Shown: piece by piece, positions 14,501 to 24,877 of the stretch
Numbering within the stretch: the first letter of the stretch is position 1
Layout of the letters: every line of letters begins with the position of its first letter
Assembly: GCF_963259705.1 (NCBI RefSeq)
Contig: NC_081852.1
Span: 58,776,859-58,840,858 of the forward strand
Length of the DNA: 64,000 bases
Direction of reading: 5' to 3'
Origin: Myotis daubentonii
Lineage: Eukaryota > Chordata > Mammalia > Chiroptera > Vespertilionidae
Notes under the pieces: generated by a model
Databases searched by the model: none
What the model saw: the letters and a program-made list of their open reading frames with translations, nothing else
Told to the model about the DNA's origin: nothing
Position numbers and translations under genes: made by a program

Positions 14501-17500
14501 TTCTTTCCCAACATTTACAATTGCTGTTTCAATGGGACCACATGAAAAACACAGGGAGAGCAATTGATGGGAGACATTGGGGGCTAACCTATCTATTTTG
14601 AAATGCTGATAATCTTTTTCTACTATTAAACTAGAAATAAATTTTAAGCTGTTCCGTTATAATGCCAGGTATGTTGAACAGGTTTCTTTGTGAAATTAAA
14701 TTTAATTATGCGTGTTGTTCATGATCAGAAAAGCAGTTATTTAAAATGGAGATATACTGTGTTGCACTGTAACTGCTTAATATTAAGTTTCTACCTCAAG
14801 ACTGTCCCATTCACAACTATAATTGCACCAGGATCTGCCTTCCTACCCTTCCCATCACTGATATGTAAGAGCGCACCCAGTGCTTCCTTTCATCAAAGAA
14901 GGATTAAGTTTATTAAAAACTATTTTCTTTCCAGGGAAAGAGAGCAGAACTTGATCCAACTTAATTAAGCAAGTGTTAAGCCCTCAGTTAATCTTCTACT
15001 TTCATTTTTTAAAGAATTTATCACAACCAGTAATTTTTTTAACCAAATACATAGATACTGAGAAAAGAAACAAATTAGTTTTGTCATTTATAACATTCTA
15101 CATTCTAAGAGATTTTTAGAAGACAAAAATATAACAGAGAAAATAAGAGCAAAAGCATTCCACATGACTTCTTAGAATTTATTTATACAAAGATAAATTT
15201 AAGATAAACCAAAAGAAATAAATTCTCCTCTTAGGGAAAAATTCTTATTAAAAATGTTTTATAGATCTTAAAAATACATACCCCACATTCTGCTATATCT
15301 CTATATTTTCCAAAATGAAGAACCTATGACCCAAAACAAAGGATAAGAGTATTATAGCAATACATCTAATTCAAAAATACCAAAAAAACACTAATTATAA
15401 ACAGAAAGTTCCACGATAAAAAGCCATACATACACGTGCTTTTGTGTTTCGGTTCACCGTTTCATAAACTCCCATGTAAAACTCAGGGTCAAACATGTCC
15501 TGAATCATGCAACGAAACTTCACAAAACTGTTAGGTTTCAAATAATGAAGAGGAACCTCATTCAATGATGGTACCTTAAAGGAAAATGAACACGGCAGTC
15601 TGTCTATAAAACATTAAGCTCAAATACACACATAAGACTTTATATCCTATCCACACCCAAACCGCAACTCAGGCACAAAAATCAGCCTCATTAGGAAGCC
15701 AATGTTCTCAAGAGTCAACATAACTGCTGACAAGAGTACCTCCGAGTTCTTCCAACTTTGTGTAATGGCATTTGACTACAGTGTAAAAATAAATGCTTTT
15801 CCTTCTGAACACTTTCTGAGTAGCAGAAAGGCATTTGTTTTACTGAGTTCTTCTTTTAAGACTAGTACATACTGCCCTGTTCGGGGAGGCTCAGTTAGTT
15901 GGAGCGTCATCGTGTGGACACCAAAGGGCTGCAGGTTCAATCCCCAGTCAGGGCGGCACCTGACTGATGTTTCTCTCTTGCATTGATGTTTTATTCTCTC
16001 TCTCTCTCTCTCTCTTTTTTTAAATATCTTTATTGGTTTCAGAGAGAGAGGGAGAGAGAGAGATAGAAACATCAAGGGTGAGAGAGAATAATTGATCGGC
16101 TGCCTCCTGCATGCCCCCTACTGGGGATTGAGCCCGCAACCCAGGCATGTGTCCTTGACTGGAATTGAACCCAGGACCCTTCAGTCAGCAGGCTGACGCT
16201 CTCTCCACTGAGCCAAACCAGCCAGGGTGATGTTTTATTCTCTCTCTTTCCCCCTTCCTCTCTTTAAAAAGCAATAAAAAAAAATTTTTTTTTAAAGACT
16301 AGTACATGCCAATTTTTTTAAATAACAATCAAAGCTCACAACTACCAATTTTTTTGTCTTAGAAAGTAACACGGTCAGTTACTGCCATCTAGAGGCCCCA
16401 ATACAGAAACATTTAATTGCTTGATTTTAAATTTAAGTTGTAAAAGAGGCCAAAATCTTTTAATATATATGTACTTACGGCACTTAAGGCAGAAGGCAGT
16501 ACACATTGATTTATATATTTTAAAATTATGGATTACAACTCTACTGAGAGAACTGGAAGTCAGCCCAACCATCTTCCCCCACAAAGAGCAATAAACTTAC
16601 CCATTTAGGAGCATTATTTTCTTTCAGCTTTTCCTTAAAATATTCAATTACTTTCTTCTCCCAGTCAGGATTAACTCCATTTTGGGCTGAAAGACAAATA
16701 CACTTTTCAAAGGTCAAGCTACACTACACAATAATAGGCTGTTCAAGTAAGTGGCACACTCAAGACAAGAAGCTGCCCACTGCAGGCTGGCTCTACACAC
16801 CAGGGCGTGATGCCCTCCTGCGGGTTCTCAGGGGCCAAGGACTGGCTGCGACGCCCACAGAAAGAGGGGGCACCCAGGCAAAGCAGCACCTCCAGCAGCC
16901 TTTGCACAGCGCACGGCTCTCTGAAAACACTTCTCTACAGACTGAAATGAAGAGCTGGGGTTGTTGCTGTTGTTCTGAATTTTCTATTTTGGAATAAATG
17001 TCCCAAAAGGACGCATGACTAGCACAAAGAACACCTGTATCTTTGCTTCATTTGCTTTCTCATTTGCTCTCTCATGTACACTTTTCTGACCCATTTGAGA
17101 TTAAGTTGCACACATCACAGATTTTTAACTTTAAGTAGTTCAATGTGTTTCCTAACAATAGATCACAGTACTGTCCATCGACCTCAAGAAGTTAAAAATT
17201 GATATACTTTTTATTTAATCAACCATCCATATTCCAATTTGCCATCTGACCCAAAATATCCTTTACTGCATTTTACCCCTTCAGTACAGAACCCTGCCTA
17301 GCATCACATATTGCTTTCGGCTACCATGTATCTTTAATCTAGACCAGTTCCTATCTTTATGGCATTCATATTTGAGAATACAGGCCCTTAAAAAATAGAA
17401 TGCCCATCATTTTGGTTTTGTCTGATGTTTTCTTAGATTAACTGCAGGTATGTGTTATCAGTCAGATTTCTACATAAGTGATGCTGATGCTGTGTTTGCA

Positions 17501-20500
17501 ACGCTATTATCTAGGCCAGGGGTGGGCAAACTTTTTGACTCGAGGGCCACAATGGGTTCTTAAACTGGACCGGAGGGCCGGAACAAAAGCATGGATGGAG
17601 TGTTTATGTGAACTAATATAAATTCAAAGTAAACATCATTACATAAAAGGGTACGGTCTTTTTTTCCAATAGTTTTATTCATTTCAAACGATCCGGGCCG
17701 TAGTTTGCCCACGGCTGATCTAGAGGCTGATGATGTTCCTCTCTCATCGCTGTTTCCATCTTTCCCTCTCCCTTCCTCTCTCTAAAAATCAATGAAAACA
17801 TATTTTTTTAAAAATACATCTTCCAATCTATGAACTCTCCCAAGGGAGAAAGCATAAAGAAGCCTACATATGGATTCTTCCAGACTCTATCTGTGTCTTT
17901 TCCCAGTTACGTATCCTCACTGTGCTGCTGTAATAAATCTTAGCCATGTGTACATCTATACACTGATTCACGGGTCCTAGTGAATCTCTAAGGCCAGGCG
18001 TGTATCCATAGTTCATTTATTTTTATTGTTAAATAGTATTCCACTATATAGCGGAACCATTAATTTGTTTGTCCAATTAGCTATTGAAGGACAGATTTTC
18101 CCCAGGTTTTGATAACTAAGAACAAAACAACTATAAACATGTGCATATAGGTTTTTGTGTGAACATAAGCCTTCATTTCTGGGGACAAAAACCTAGGAAT
18201 AGGACAGTTGGGTATATTGGAAATGTGTGATTAACTTTATGATTGACTTTTCCAGAGTGGCTGCTTCATTTTGCTTTCTCACTGGCAATGTTTAAGAATC
18301 TAGCTGTTTGTATCCTTGCCAGTACTTGCTATTGTCACTATTGTTTTTTCCCAACTGTAGTTGTTCTAATAGGTGCATAATAGCTCATCGTGGTTTAAAT
18401 CTGCATTTCCCTAGTGGCTAACAATACTGAACTGGTAAAGTGTCTATTTAAATCTTTTGCTCCTTTTTAAAATTGGGTTATCATTGTATTTTTTTATATA
18501 ATCTGGATACAAGTTCTTTTATGAGATGTATGATTTTCAAAAAACATTCTCCCAGTTCATAATTTGTCTTTTCAGTCTCCTAATAAATATCTTTGGCATA
18601 ACAAAAGGTTTTAATTTATTTAATCCTCACCCAATGAGAATATTTTTTCCACTGATTTTTAGAAAAGGAAAAGGATGGGAGACGGGGGAGAGAAAGAAAC
18701 ATCGATGCATTAATTGGTTGCCTCCTAGTGGCGCCCCAACCAGGGGTGGAGGATTAAACCTGCAACCAAGATATGTGCCCTTGACCGGGGAAGTGAACCG
18801 GTCCACAGGCTGATGCTCTAACCACTGAGAAAACTGGTCAAAGAAAAAAGTGTTTAATTTTGATGATGCCCAATTTATAAAGTTTTTGTTTTATGTACTG
18901 TGTATGTTTAAGAATTCCCTGTGAAATCCTGGGTCTTATGGTATGGTGTTTCTTTTTGGGGTGATCTAAATGATAGTGATTGCACACCACTGTAATATAT
19001 TAAAAACCAATGAACTTACATTTTAAAGTGGTGAATATTGAGTTACACCTCAATGAAAATTTTTGCAAAGAAAAAAGAACTAAAAGTAAGAGCAGTTAAA
19101 AGTGGTTACCTCAGTACAGGAAGGGCATACTTTTACTCTTCATTTAATACTGCTATGTTTTTTGTAACCATGTGCCAGCTATTATGTAATGAGTTAAAAA
19201 ACGCATATATTGCCCTAACTGGTTTGGCTCAGTGGATAGAGCGTCAGCCTGCGGACTCAAGGGTCCCAGGTTCGATTCCGGTCAAGGGCATGTACCTTGG
19301 TTGCGGGCACATCCCCAGCGGGGAGTGTGCAGGAGGCAGCTGATCGGTGTTTCTCTCTCATCGATGTTTCTAACTCTCTATCCCTCTCCCTTCCTCTCTG
19401 TAAAGAATCAATAAAATATATTTAAAAAAAACAAACAAACAAAAAAAGCATATATCCATATTTATGCCTTTTGCCATAGCTGCCCAATCCATTCTTCTCT
19501 GAGAACTTTGCCCGCCCGCGCCCCCTCCCCCCGGCCCCCCCCACGGTCATGACTGCCTGCATAACATAGCTGTGCTCTGGCCATAGCTGACTAGTGTAGG
19601 AGTGAACTCCTGACTCCATACTAGGCCAGGCCAATCAGTTTCTCTAACCCTGGAATTTGGGATTAAATGGGAGGTGCTAACTAGTGTGGGTTGAAACTAC
19701 GAACAAGTCAATGTGGGAGCTATGTGGAGAAGAGATAAAGTTGGATTGGATTCTTGCTAGTTTCCCAGTTCCTGATCCGCTCAGTAGTCTCTTTGGATAC
19801 CAAGCCACTCTCCTGTGTTCTGGGGTTCCACAGCCTCATTGTGGGGCGCGGCTAGTGTTTTGGCCAGGTTCAAGCCTCGGACTAATGAAAGGACAGGGTC
19901 CTCTCATTGCCACGTGCAAGTCCCAGCTGGAGGGCAGGGCCCTCCCAGCACCATCATAGCCAATGGCTGTGGTTGTAAGCTTGAACCTATGGTCCAAACA
20001 CGTGGCCACGTGCCTGTGCGACAGAGTTCAGGTACAAGTAGTTGAGTGGGGTTGAAACTCACAAGAATGCTGTAAACACCCTGATCACGCCCTTACTTTG
20101 CCTCGTGGCATTTGCTATAAAACAGGGGTCCTCAAACTTTTTAAACAGGGGGCCTGTTCACTGTCCCGCAGACCGTTCGAGGGCCGGACTATAGTTTAAA
20201 AAAAAACTATGAACAAATTCCTATGCACACTGCACATATCTTATTTTGAAGTAAAAAAACAAAACGGGAACAAATATAATATTTGTATTTGCATGTGGCC
20301 CGCGGGCCGTAGTTTGAGGACCCCTGCTATTAAATAAAGACACGGCTTGTGGGCGCTGGCGCTGTCTCCTCATCAGGGAGCAGCGTCCCACCGTCCCACC
20401 GAGACCCAGCTTTCATTCTCTTGTCTGTCTTTTCTCAATCCTTTCACCCCCCCACTCAGGATCACCTTTGGCCGTAAAACTCATAACAGATTTCTTATCA

Positions 20501-23500
20501 GTGGCCTACTAAGGGTGTGATGGCAGGAGAAATCCAAGGTGGGGACAAACAAAAGGGTTTAATTGCCTGTTTAGAATTATGGTGACAATAAAAAGGCATA
20601 CCAACTTTCAATTTTCTTACTGCTTTAAATTCTCTAAAATACTAGAAAATACTCCTTCCTTCCCTCCTTCACACACCACTGCTCTTTTGTACGAGATACG
20701 CTAGTTCTAATTCTATCAGATACAACCAAAGTTCCTTGAATATAACCAAAAATAATGATCTTGACTCAACCAACAATTTAAAAACAATAAAAGAAGTCAG
20801 AGTTGACAAGCATTCCTACTTCTGAAATTAACAGTGGTTATTACTTCAAGTTTTTAATCAATTTAAATGAAGAAAATTTCTTTTAAATAAAAAATGATTG
20901 AAAGAGAAAAGAAGTGTACAAAACTTTCTTTTTTGAAGATTCCTGCCTTTGCTTCAAAAAAGCTATCTGCTATGGATCACGAAATGAGCAACAGCGGGGG
21001 GACTGACTCCAGCATTATGCCCATGACAGAGCCCAACAGAAATCTGCAGAACTAAAGCATTCCTAAATCTTAATTTAAGCCTTGGACCTCAATGCCCTGC
21101 ATATAAAATCTTTTAGAAACTGGAACTGAAACATTAAATGCATTTTATGAAGGCTTGCAGAAAAGCCTTTACACATGAACAACTGTATTATGGCAAATAC
21201 AAATGCAGGGTACAGATTGGTTCATAAAGATTAATTAAGACTCATATAGTTATGAGTAGCCACTCACAGAATTTCAAAGTTTCTTATCTGAGCCAAGAAG
21301 AATTAGGATTTGTATGTAAAAGTAATTCATATGGGGCATACCCTCAAATTCTCTGAATCAATATAAGGTCTGCCAGGACTGCCCTAAGTTTGAGATGTGT
21401 GGCCCAGAAACCATCCACTGCCTCTGTTCAACGGTCACCAAGCACTTTCGTTGCACAAAACATATTCCAGGCAATTAGGATATTGCCCGTGAATCAGGCA
21501 GCGACAGGCCAAGACTGCTCAGAGTCAAGATCCAGCAAAGGAACCCAAAACAAGTAATTTCAACAGCCTGCTGCTTTACATGCTCATTTCCAGGACACAC
21601 AGGGTCCTGGAGTAACTGGGAGCTGAAGTACTTAAGTTCCCAAAGGAAGAGTAAGATTCAGCCAGGAGAGCGAAGTGGGATGGGAAGGAGGGACCAGGCA
21701 AAAGGAAACAGCTGATGCAGAAGGCGAAGGCAAGGCTCAAAGTCAATGTCAAAGAGTTCAACATGAGGGGCAAGGCAGCGATGAGGTCTGAGAGTGAGGC
21801 AGGGGTGGAACCAAAACTACAAAGACATGCTGCCTTATTCTTCTGTCTGGGGGAGCGGGGGTGGGGGGAATGGATTTAAACAATTTCCTACTAAAGCAAA
21901 AAGAGTTTAGAAGTTAACACCTGGCATACTTCTCACACAAACATACCCATAGTGCTGTTTTATAAAGGTATTCAATACATTCCATGACAGGAAAACACAG
22001 CAAAAATATATATATATACTACACTTCAGAACAGCTTCTACAAAAAAATCACAACAACCCAATATTAGTTTTTTCTCTGTAAGACACAACCTATATAGGA
22101 ACAAATTATTCTTGCGGGGGGGGGGGGGGGTGGGGGGGGGGGAGAGGGGGTGTCAAGGTCCAGGTCCCCACAATTCACAAAATTTTCCAACTACTGTAAA
22201 GCCAGTATTTTATAACCAAATTATATCATTTCTGTACCATGATGAGATGTGCCCCTTAGGATATTACACACTGAGACAAAATCTGATACAAACATATTCG
22301 AATCGCTATCAAATATAATCTTATTGGTTCAGCATAACTAGGATATGGGGTATCTCTCATAAGTAAATTTTCTAAAGATCAGTAACTGGAACTGCACCCA
22401 TTAAGCACCGAAAGTTTACACTTTTGAAGGATTTTTCAGATAAAGTATCTATGAGTCTGTACCCTGATAAACCGACTATGCAATTTAACCTTCACATTTT
22501 GGGGCCATTATTTTGGATATCAATTACGGGTTCCAGTATCATGAACATCAATTACTAGGGTCTGGTGGAGGGATATTTGCCCCTTCCTCAAAGCACCCTT
22601 GATGGATATATGATTTTTTTTGGGGGGGGGGGGTAGTGGTGTCTAGTCTAGCTTTTAAAATACAGGTATACAGTTTCCACTTCTTCTTCATCAGGCTGTC
22701 AGCGTTCACTGGTTACCAGGGGGCTGCATGCGTACCCGGGATGTCTTCTCATTTGCTGCCTCTAGTTTCAGGCTGCGAAACCAGGTAACTAAACGAGTTC
22801 CAATTATAGGGACCGTGATCGAGGCTGAAACGCAGCCACTTCACACCATCAGCTTCGGCCCCGGGGGGGCATTCGGCTTCTGACTGGAGGTTCTCGGCGA
22901 TACCCCACGAGGCACGAGGCTTTCCAGGAGCTGCGGCCACTCTCCCGTCTAAGTGACGTGCGGGCGGCCAGGTGCTAGGGCTCCCCTTCCGCCAGGGGTT
23001 TCCCACGCGTTTGCCTCCGCTCCTCGCCGCGGCCGAGTTAACCGTCAACCACCTTCCCTGATCCCCCCGCGCCCCGAGCAGAAGGGCAGCCGTCACAGCA
23101 CCTGCAACTGCGATGCCCCGCGTGTGCGCGTCTCCAGCGGGGGCTCGGGGGCTCGGCCCGCGGGGCGGCCCCGGGGCAGGGTCTGCAGCCGCCCTCACAG
23201 AAGCGGGAAGCGGGAAGCGGTCCCAGCCCGGCTCATCCCGAGCGGGGAGGCTGGGTCTCGGCGGCCGGTGCCAACTCGGGCGGCGAGCGGCCGGCGCCCC
23301 GCCACACCGGAAGTTTTGAAATATCCCGCAGGCTCCCCGGCGAAGGGCGCTCCTCGCCCCGTCCCGGCGGGCCCTCCGCGGCTTCCGGGACCCCTCCGAG
23401 CCCGGCCGCCCGCCCGCGGGCTCGGGCCCCGGCGGGGCAGGCAGGGAGCGCCGCCGTCAATCACGGCCGGCCGGCCGGCCGCCCGCTCCTCGCGGCGTCC

Positions 23501-23750
23501 CCGTGGCCGCCGGCGGACCGCGAATCCGGCAGGTGGGAGGCACCTGCGGCCCGGCTCGGGGACGGGGTCTCGGCGCCGGCGGCGCGGTCCGTGTGGGCCG
23601 CGCGAGCCCCCGAGGTCGCCCCGCGCGGGCCCGGCCCCCAGCTCGCCCAGTCGGCCGCCGCCCGGCCCGGCCCGCCCCGCGCCGCCACTCACCGAAGAAG
23701 CCCTGCACGATCCCGAGCGGGTGGCTGAGCCAGTCCTCCCCGCACGGCAT
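872..23750 (-). CDS. MCMBP: MCMBP, MCM complex-binding protein (5' part, coding exons 1-12)
   Basis: MCMBP binds MCM2-7 subunits in the nucleus, helps unload or stabilise MCM complexes in S phase, and is needed for sister-chromatid cohesion. Twelve coding exons encode residues 1-469 plus one base; the human protein has about 642 residues, so the last exons lie beyond the left edge. The protein opens with [19 protein letters not shown], matching the family start, and every exon junction keeps phase. Recognisable blocks include an acidic patch [14 protein letters not shown] (exon 6), [22 protein letters not shown] (exon 7) and [24 protein letters not shown] (split across exon 10). The introns are full of VES SINEs, Helitrons, L1 and hAT copies. 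Intron 5 is a U12-type AT-AC intron. No stop or frameshift is seen in the exons. Human residue comparisons are from memory. Confidence 0.95.
1179..1516. mobile_element. Non-autonomous piggyBac-type element (MITE)
   Basis: Terminal inverted repeats CACACTGCGTACC and (reversed) CACATTTCGTACC agree at 11 of 13 positions. TTAA lies directly outside both ends (1175-1178, 1517-1520), the piggyBac signature. No coding capacity. Confidence 0.85.
2524..2641 (-). CDS. MCMBP: MCMBP coding exon 11
   Basis: Residues 375-414, [20 protein letters not shown] to [11 protein letters not shown] acceptor at 2643-2642; donor GTAAGA. Confidence 0.95.
2765..3015 (+). repeat. MIR (CORE-SINE)
   Basis: Contains the MIR landmarks TGTGCCAGGGACTGTTCT, TTTTACAGATGAGAAAAT and CAGGATTTGAACACAGG in order. 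An old pan-mammalian SINE in MCMBP intron 10. Confidence 0.85.
3188..3447 (+). repeat. VES SINE, older subfamily
   Basis: Diverged tRNA head (GGCCCTGGCTGATTTTGC), A-rich tail with AAAATCCTC. Confidence 0.85.
3453..3670 (+). repeat. VES SINE
   Basis: Head GCCCTGGCCGGTTTGGCTC. Flanked by AAAGAATTA on both sides. Inserted in the tail of the preceding copy. Confidence 0.9.
4093..4215 (-). mobile_element. Short non-autonomous Helitron (HeliBat type)
   Basis: Reverse orientation: 5' end TCCTATGTAATAAAG, 3' hairpin region with GCATGAGATTCGTGC, 3' CTAAAG. Closely related to the copy at 8,794-8,921. Confidence 0.8.
4427..4550 (-). CDS. MCMBP: MCMBP coding exon 10
   Basis: Residues 334-375, [20 protein letters not shown] then [20 protein letters not shown]. 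Standard splice sites and conserved phase. Confidence 0.95.
4822..4994 (-). CDS. MCMBP: MCMBP coding exon 9
   Basis: Residues 276-334, including [20 protein letters not shown] and [20 protein letters not shown]. Standard AG acceptor and GTAAGT donor. Confidence 0.95.
5068..5290 (+). repeat. VES SINE, young
   Basis: Near-consensus copy with 16-bp target duplication AATAATGTACATCTCT on both sides. In MCMBP intron 8. Confidence 0.95.
5704..5804 (-). CDS. MCMBP: MCMBP coding exon 8
   Basis: Residues 243-276, [20 protein letters not shown] onward to LNNDE. Standard GT-AG borders; the last two bases AG join G of exon 9 to make Arg. Confidence 0.95.
6082..6460 (+). mobile_element. Non-autonomous Helitron (HeliBat type)
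   Basis: 5' TCTATATATATAAAAGCC, internal GCTATGATGTGCACTGACC, 3' region GTGCACAAATCCTTGCAC and GGGCCTCTGG. GC-rich interior without a gene. Confidence 0.85.
6975..7159 (-). repeat. VES SINE
   Basis: Reverse copy flanked by ACTGAAATACT / ACTGAAATATT. Confidence 0.85.
7406..7648 (+). repeat. VES SINE
   Basis: Head GCCCTAGCTGGTTTTGCTC; target duplication resembling GAAAATGGTCAG; long A-tail. Confidence 0.9.
7986..8137 (-). CDS. MCMBP: MCMBP coding exon 7
   Basis: Residues 192-242, [20 protein letters not shown] followed by a conserved block ending [12 protein letters not shown] acceptor at 8139-8138, GT donor at 7985-7984. Confidence 0.95.
8794..8921 (-). mobile_element. Short non-autonomous Helitron (128 bp)
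   Basis: On the minus strand it runs from TCCCATATAATAAAAAGC to a hairpin GCATGAATTTCATGC and GGGCCTCTAG, inserted between A and T. Confidence 0.88.
9217..9863 (+). mobile_element. Non-autonomous Helitron, 647 bp
   Basis: Begins TCTATACTAATAAAAGAG and ends in the perfect palindrome GTGCACGAATTTCGTGCAC followed by CTAG. It inserted between A and T. The GC-rich interior gives long open frames that are not genes. Confidence 0.9.
9864..10228 (+). mobile_element. Non-autonomous Helitron abutting the previous one
   Basis: Begins TCCTATATAATAAAAAGG on the base right after the CTAG end of the preceding Helitron. Contains GCTATGATGTGCACTGACC. Ends GGGCCTCTAA. Confidence 0.88.
11075..11219 (-). CDS. 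MCMBP: MCMBP coding exon 6, after an AC acceptor
   Basis: Residues 144-192, [20 protein letters not shown] onward. The acceptor dinucleotide is AC (11221-11220), not AG, preceded by a TTCTTAAC branch site. The donor is a standard GT. Confidence 0.93.
11478..11733 (-). repeat. VES SINE with expanded GA/TC tract
   Basis: Reverse copy holding a (GA)n run at 11,550-11,586. Inside the U12 intron of MCMBP. Confidence 0.85.
12435..12660 (+). repeat. VES SINE, young
   Basis: Flanked by AAAATAAAAATGAG on both sides. Inside the U12 intron. Confidence 0.92.
13012..13113 (-). CDS. MCMBP: MCMBP coding exon 5, ending at a U12-type donor
   Basis: Residues 110-143, [20 protein letters not shown] to SVWVKE. 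The exon ends GTAAAAGAA and the intron opens ATATCCTTTAT, the U12 AT-AC donor consensus. A GT inside GTAAAAG looks like a donor, but using it would lose the conserved VKE and break the match with exon 6. Confidence 0.92.
15282..15323 (-). CDS. MCMBP: MCMBP coding exon 4 (42-nt micro-exon)
   Basis: Fourteen codons, [14 protein letters not shown], residues 96-109, phase 0 at both ends. It is separated from exon 3 by an intron of only 110 nt. Confidence 0.93.
15434..15574 (-). CDS. MCMBP: MCMBP coding exon 3
   Basis: Residues 49-95, in phase 0 at both ends, starting [20 protein letters not shown]. The last codon is CGT (Arg); I recall His in human MCMBP. Confidence 0.95.
15881..16300 (+). repeat. 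VES SINE split by a second, reverse VES SINE
   Basis: Outer plus-strand copy (about 15,881-16,012 and 16,229-16,300) interrupted by a reverse copy at about 16,013-16,228. TGATGTTTTATTCTCTCTCT occurs at both junctions as the target duplication. Confidence 0.88.
16601..16686 (-). CDS. MCMBP: MCMBP coding exon 2
   Basis: Residues 20-48, [20 protein letters not shown] and onward to NNAPKW. AG acceptor at 16688-16687, GT donor at 16600-16599. Intron 1 is about 7 kb. Confidence 0.95.
16690..17508. other. Start of MCMBP intron 1: no gene; old repeat sequence likely
   Basis: No exon signal. From about 17,000 the sequence looks like a decayed antisense L1 3' region, but I cannot place it firmly. Confidence 0.4.
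17517..17717. mobile_element. Non-autonomous hAT element
   Basis: Inverted ends CAGGGGTGGGCAAACT / AGTTTGCCCACGGCTG; 8-bp flanks ATCTAGGC / ATCTAGAG. Same family as 26,465-26,678. Confidence 0.85.
17727..17815 (+). repeat. VES SINE 3' fragment
   Basis: Only the CTCTCATCG body and AAAATCAATGAAAA tail remain, directly after the hAT copy. Confidence 0.75.
17950..19060 (-). repeat. L1 fragment (ORF2 3' part), split by a SINE
   Basis: Antisense L1 phrases such as TATTCCACTATATAGCGG, TTTTCCAGAGTGGCTGC and TTCACTGGCAATG-like text typical of the L1 ORF2 3' end. A VES SINE interrupts it at about 18,617-18,840. Confidence 0.75.
18617..18840 (-). repeat. VES SINE within L1
   Basis: Reverse copy, tail TTTAATCCTCACCC first, ending in a diverged head near ACTGAGAAAACTGGTC. 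Confidence 0.8.
19211..19432 (+). repeat. VES SINE, young
   Basis: Near-consensus; GCATATAT on both sides. Confidence 0.92.
19540..20500 (+). repeat. Probable ERV LTR interrupted by a hAT MITE
   Basis: Promoter-like CTATAAAA near 20,115, AATAAAG near 20,333, then a CT-rich region with GAGACCCAGCTTTCATTCTC. The order TATA, poly(A) signal, U5-like tail fits an LTR. Outer ends are not certain. Confidence 0.55.
20123..20326. mobile_element. Non-autonomous hAT element inserted in an LTR TATA box
   Basis: Perfect 16-bp inverted ends CAGGGGTCCTCAAACT / AGTTTGAGGACCCCTG. Flanks CTATAAAA / CTATTAAA differ at one base. Confidence 0.88.
20500..22700. other. MCMBP intron 1, no feature recognised
   Basis: AT-rich intron sequence with short chance frames only. 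Holds a (TA)n at about 22,006 and a G-run at 22,117-22,150. Confidence 0.5.
22117..22150 (+). repeat. Poly-G tract
   Basis: About 30 G interrupted by one T and one A; able to form a G-quadruplex on the plus strand. Confidence 0.85.
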
Positions 23751-24320
23751 TTCGCCGAGCGGCGTCCCGCGCCGCGGCGCCTCCTCAGGGGCTCGGCCGC
23801 TCCTCGCCCTCCCACGCAGGGCGACACGCGTGGCGCGGGCCGCCGGGCCTCAGGGGACCGCGGCGGTGGCGGCGGCCGCCCGGGAGCTGCCGGCCGCAGG
23901 AAGGCGGCGCGTCCGGGCCCCCAACCTCCACTTCGCACAATGGCGGGAAATAGGCGCCGCCGACCGCGCTGCTGCCGACCTGGGTGGAGCTCGCGCGGAA
24001 GGGGCGGCGGGCGCGCGCGGCGCGGCCCCGCGCACGAGGAGGCGGGGCGGCCGGCGGGCCCGGGGGCGGGGCGGGCCGCGACGCGACGCGACGGCAGCGC
24101 GCCGCCATCTTGGAAGCGGGCGGAGGGACGGGCAGGCTGGCCTCGGGGGGGCTGTGGCGCGGCGCCCGGCGTCCCGGCCCGGCGGGCAGAGCCGTGTTGC
24201 TCTTCGACACCCGGCGCCAAAGCGACGAGGGCGACACCAAGTCCCACTAATTAGTTCCCAGAGCGCGGCCGCGCTCGGGGCGGAGGCACCGCAGCCCCGA
24301 GGCGCAGCCCAGACACCCCC
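22750..24320 (-). promoter_or_regulatory. CpG-island promoter of MCMBP
   Basis: Very GC- and CpG-rich block covering MCMBP exon 1 and about 500 bp upstream. Visible motifs are an E2F-type GGCGGGAAA at 23,942-23,950, fitting a replication gene, and a YY1-type GCCGCCATCTTGG at 24,101-24,113. In human this promoter is shared head to head with SEC23IP, but I see no SEC23IP first exon on the plus strand. The long open frames on both strands here reflect base composition. Confidence 0.8.
23693..23750 (-). CDS. MCMBP: MCMBP coding exon 1
   Basis: Start codon at 23750-23748, residues 1-20 (last codon split). The donor is G|GTGAGTGG. The exon lies in the CpG island; the start fits the conserved [13 protein letters not shown] opening. 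Confidence 0.95.
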
Positions 24321-24359
24321 CTCCGAATCTACTCAGGGCAAAACTAATGGGTGCAGCAG

Positions 24360-24435
24360 CCCTCCGGGCCCGCCCACCTCCCCCCCCCCACCTCCCCCCC
24401 CCCACCTCCCCCCCCCCCCCCCACACACACACCCA
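24360..24435 (+). repeat. C-rich short tandem repeat
   Basis: Repeats of CCCCCCCCACCT ending in (CA)n, just beyond the MCMBP CpG island; quadruplex-forming on the minus strand. Confidence 0.85.
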
Positions 24436-24877
24436 TGTCTGCACTCACAGAAGATCACATCTATGATCACCTTTCAATGAGGAAGTTTGGGAAATGTCCA
24501 AGTTCAGTTTGTTTTGCCTGGGCCTGAAGGGGCCAGTCTCATCGGCTGGAAATGGGGCATGTGCACGGGGTGTGTGGAGGGGGCGGGGGGGAGTGATGGG
24601 AACGGAGTCTTGAAAGCGGGAAAAGAAGGGAACTCGGGGCTCCAGCCCTCCTTAGGGCCGAGGGGGGTCCCTGCATTTCCCACTGTGACCTGATTAATTG
24701 GCACATTGGGTTACACACCCGGCTCTTGTGAGTCTGCGTGAGTTGACAAAATCGAGTTGCAAATCCAGAGCATTACCACCACGTTCTCACGCATTCATTT
24801 GTTTAGCGGAGAGGGTTGCCAAGTCCCTGGTAGTAAATGGAGACGTTTCATGTTTTAGCTGCATGGCAAATCACAGT

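Noticed and set aside
22953..24480. Several long open frames (up to 433 codons) on both strands
   Set aside because: They run through the CpG island in overlapping frames with Arg/Pro/Gly/Ala-rich text; GC composition makes stops rare. Only the short MCMBP exon 1 is supported.
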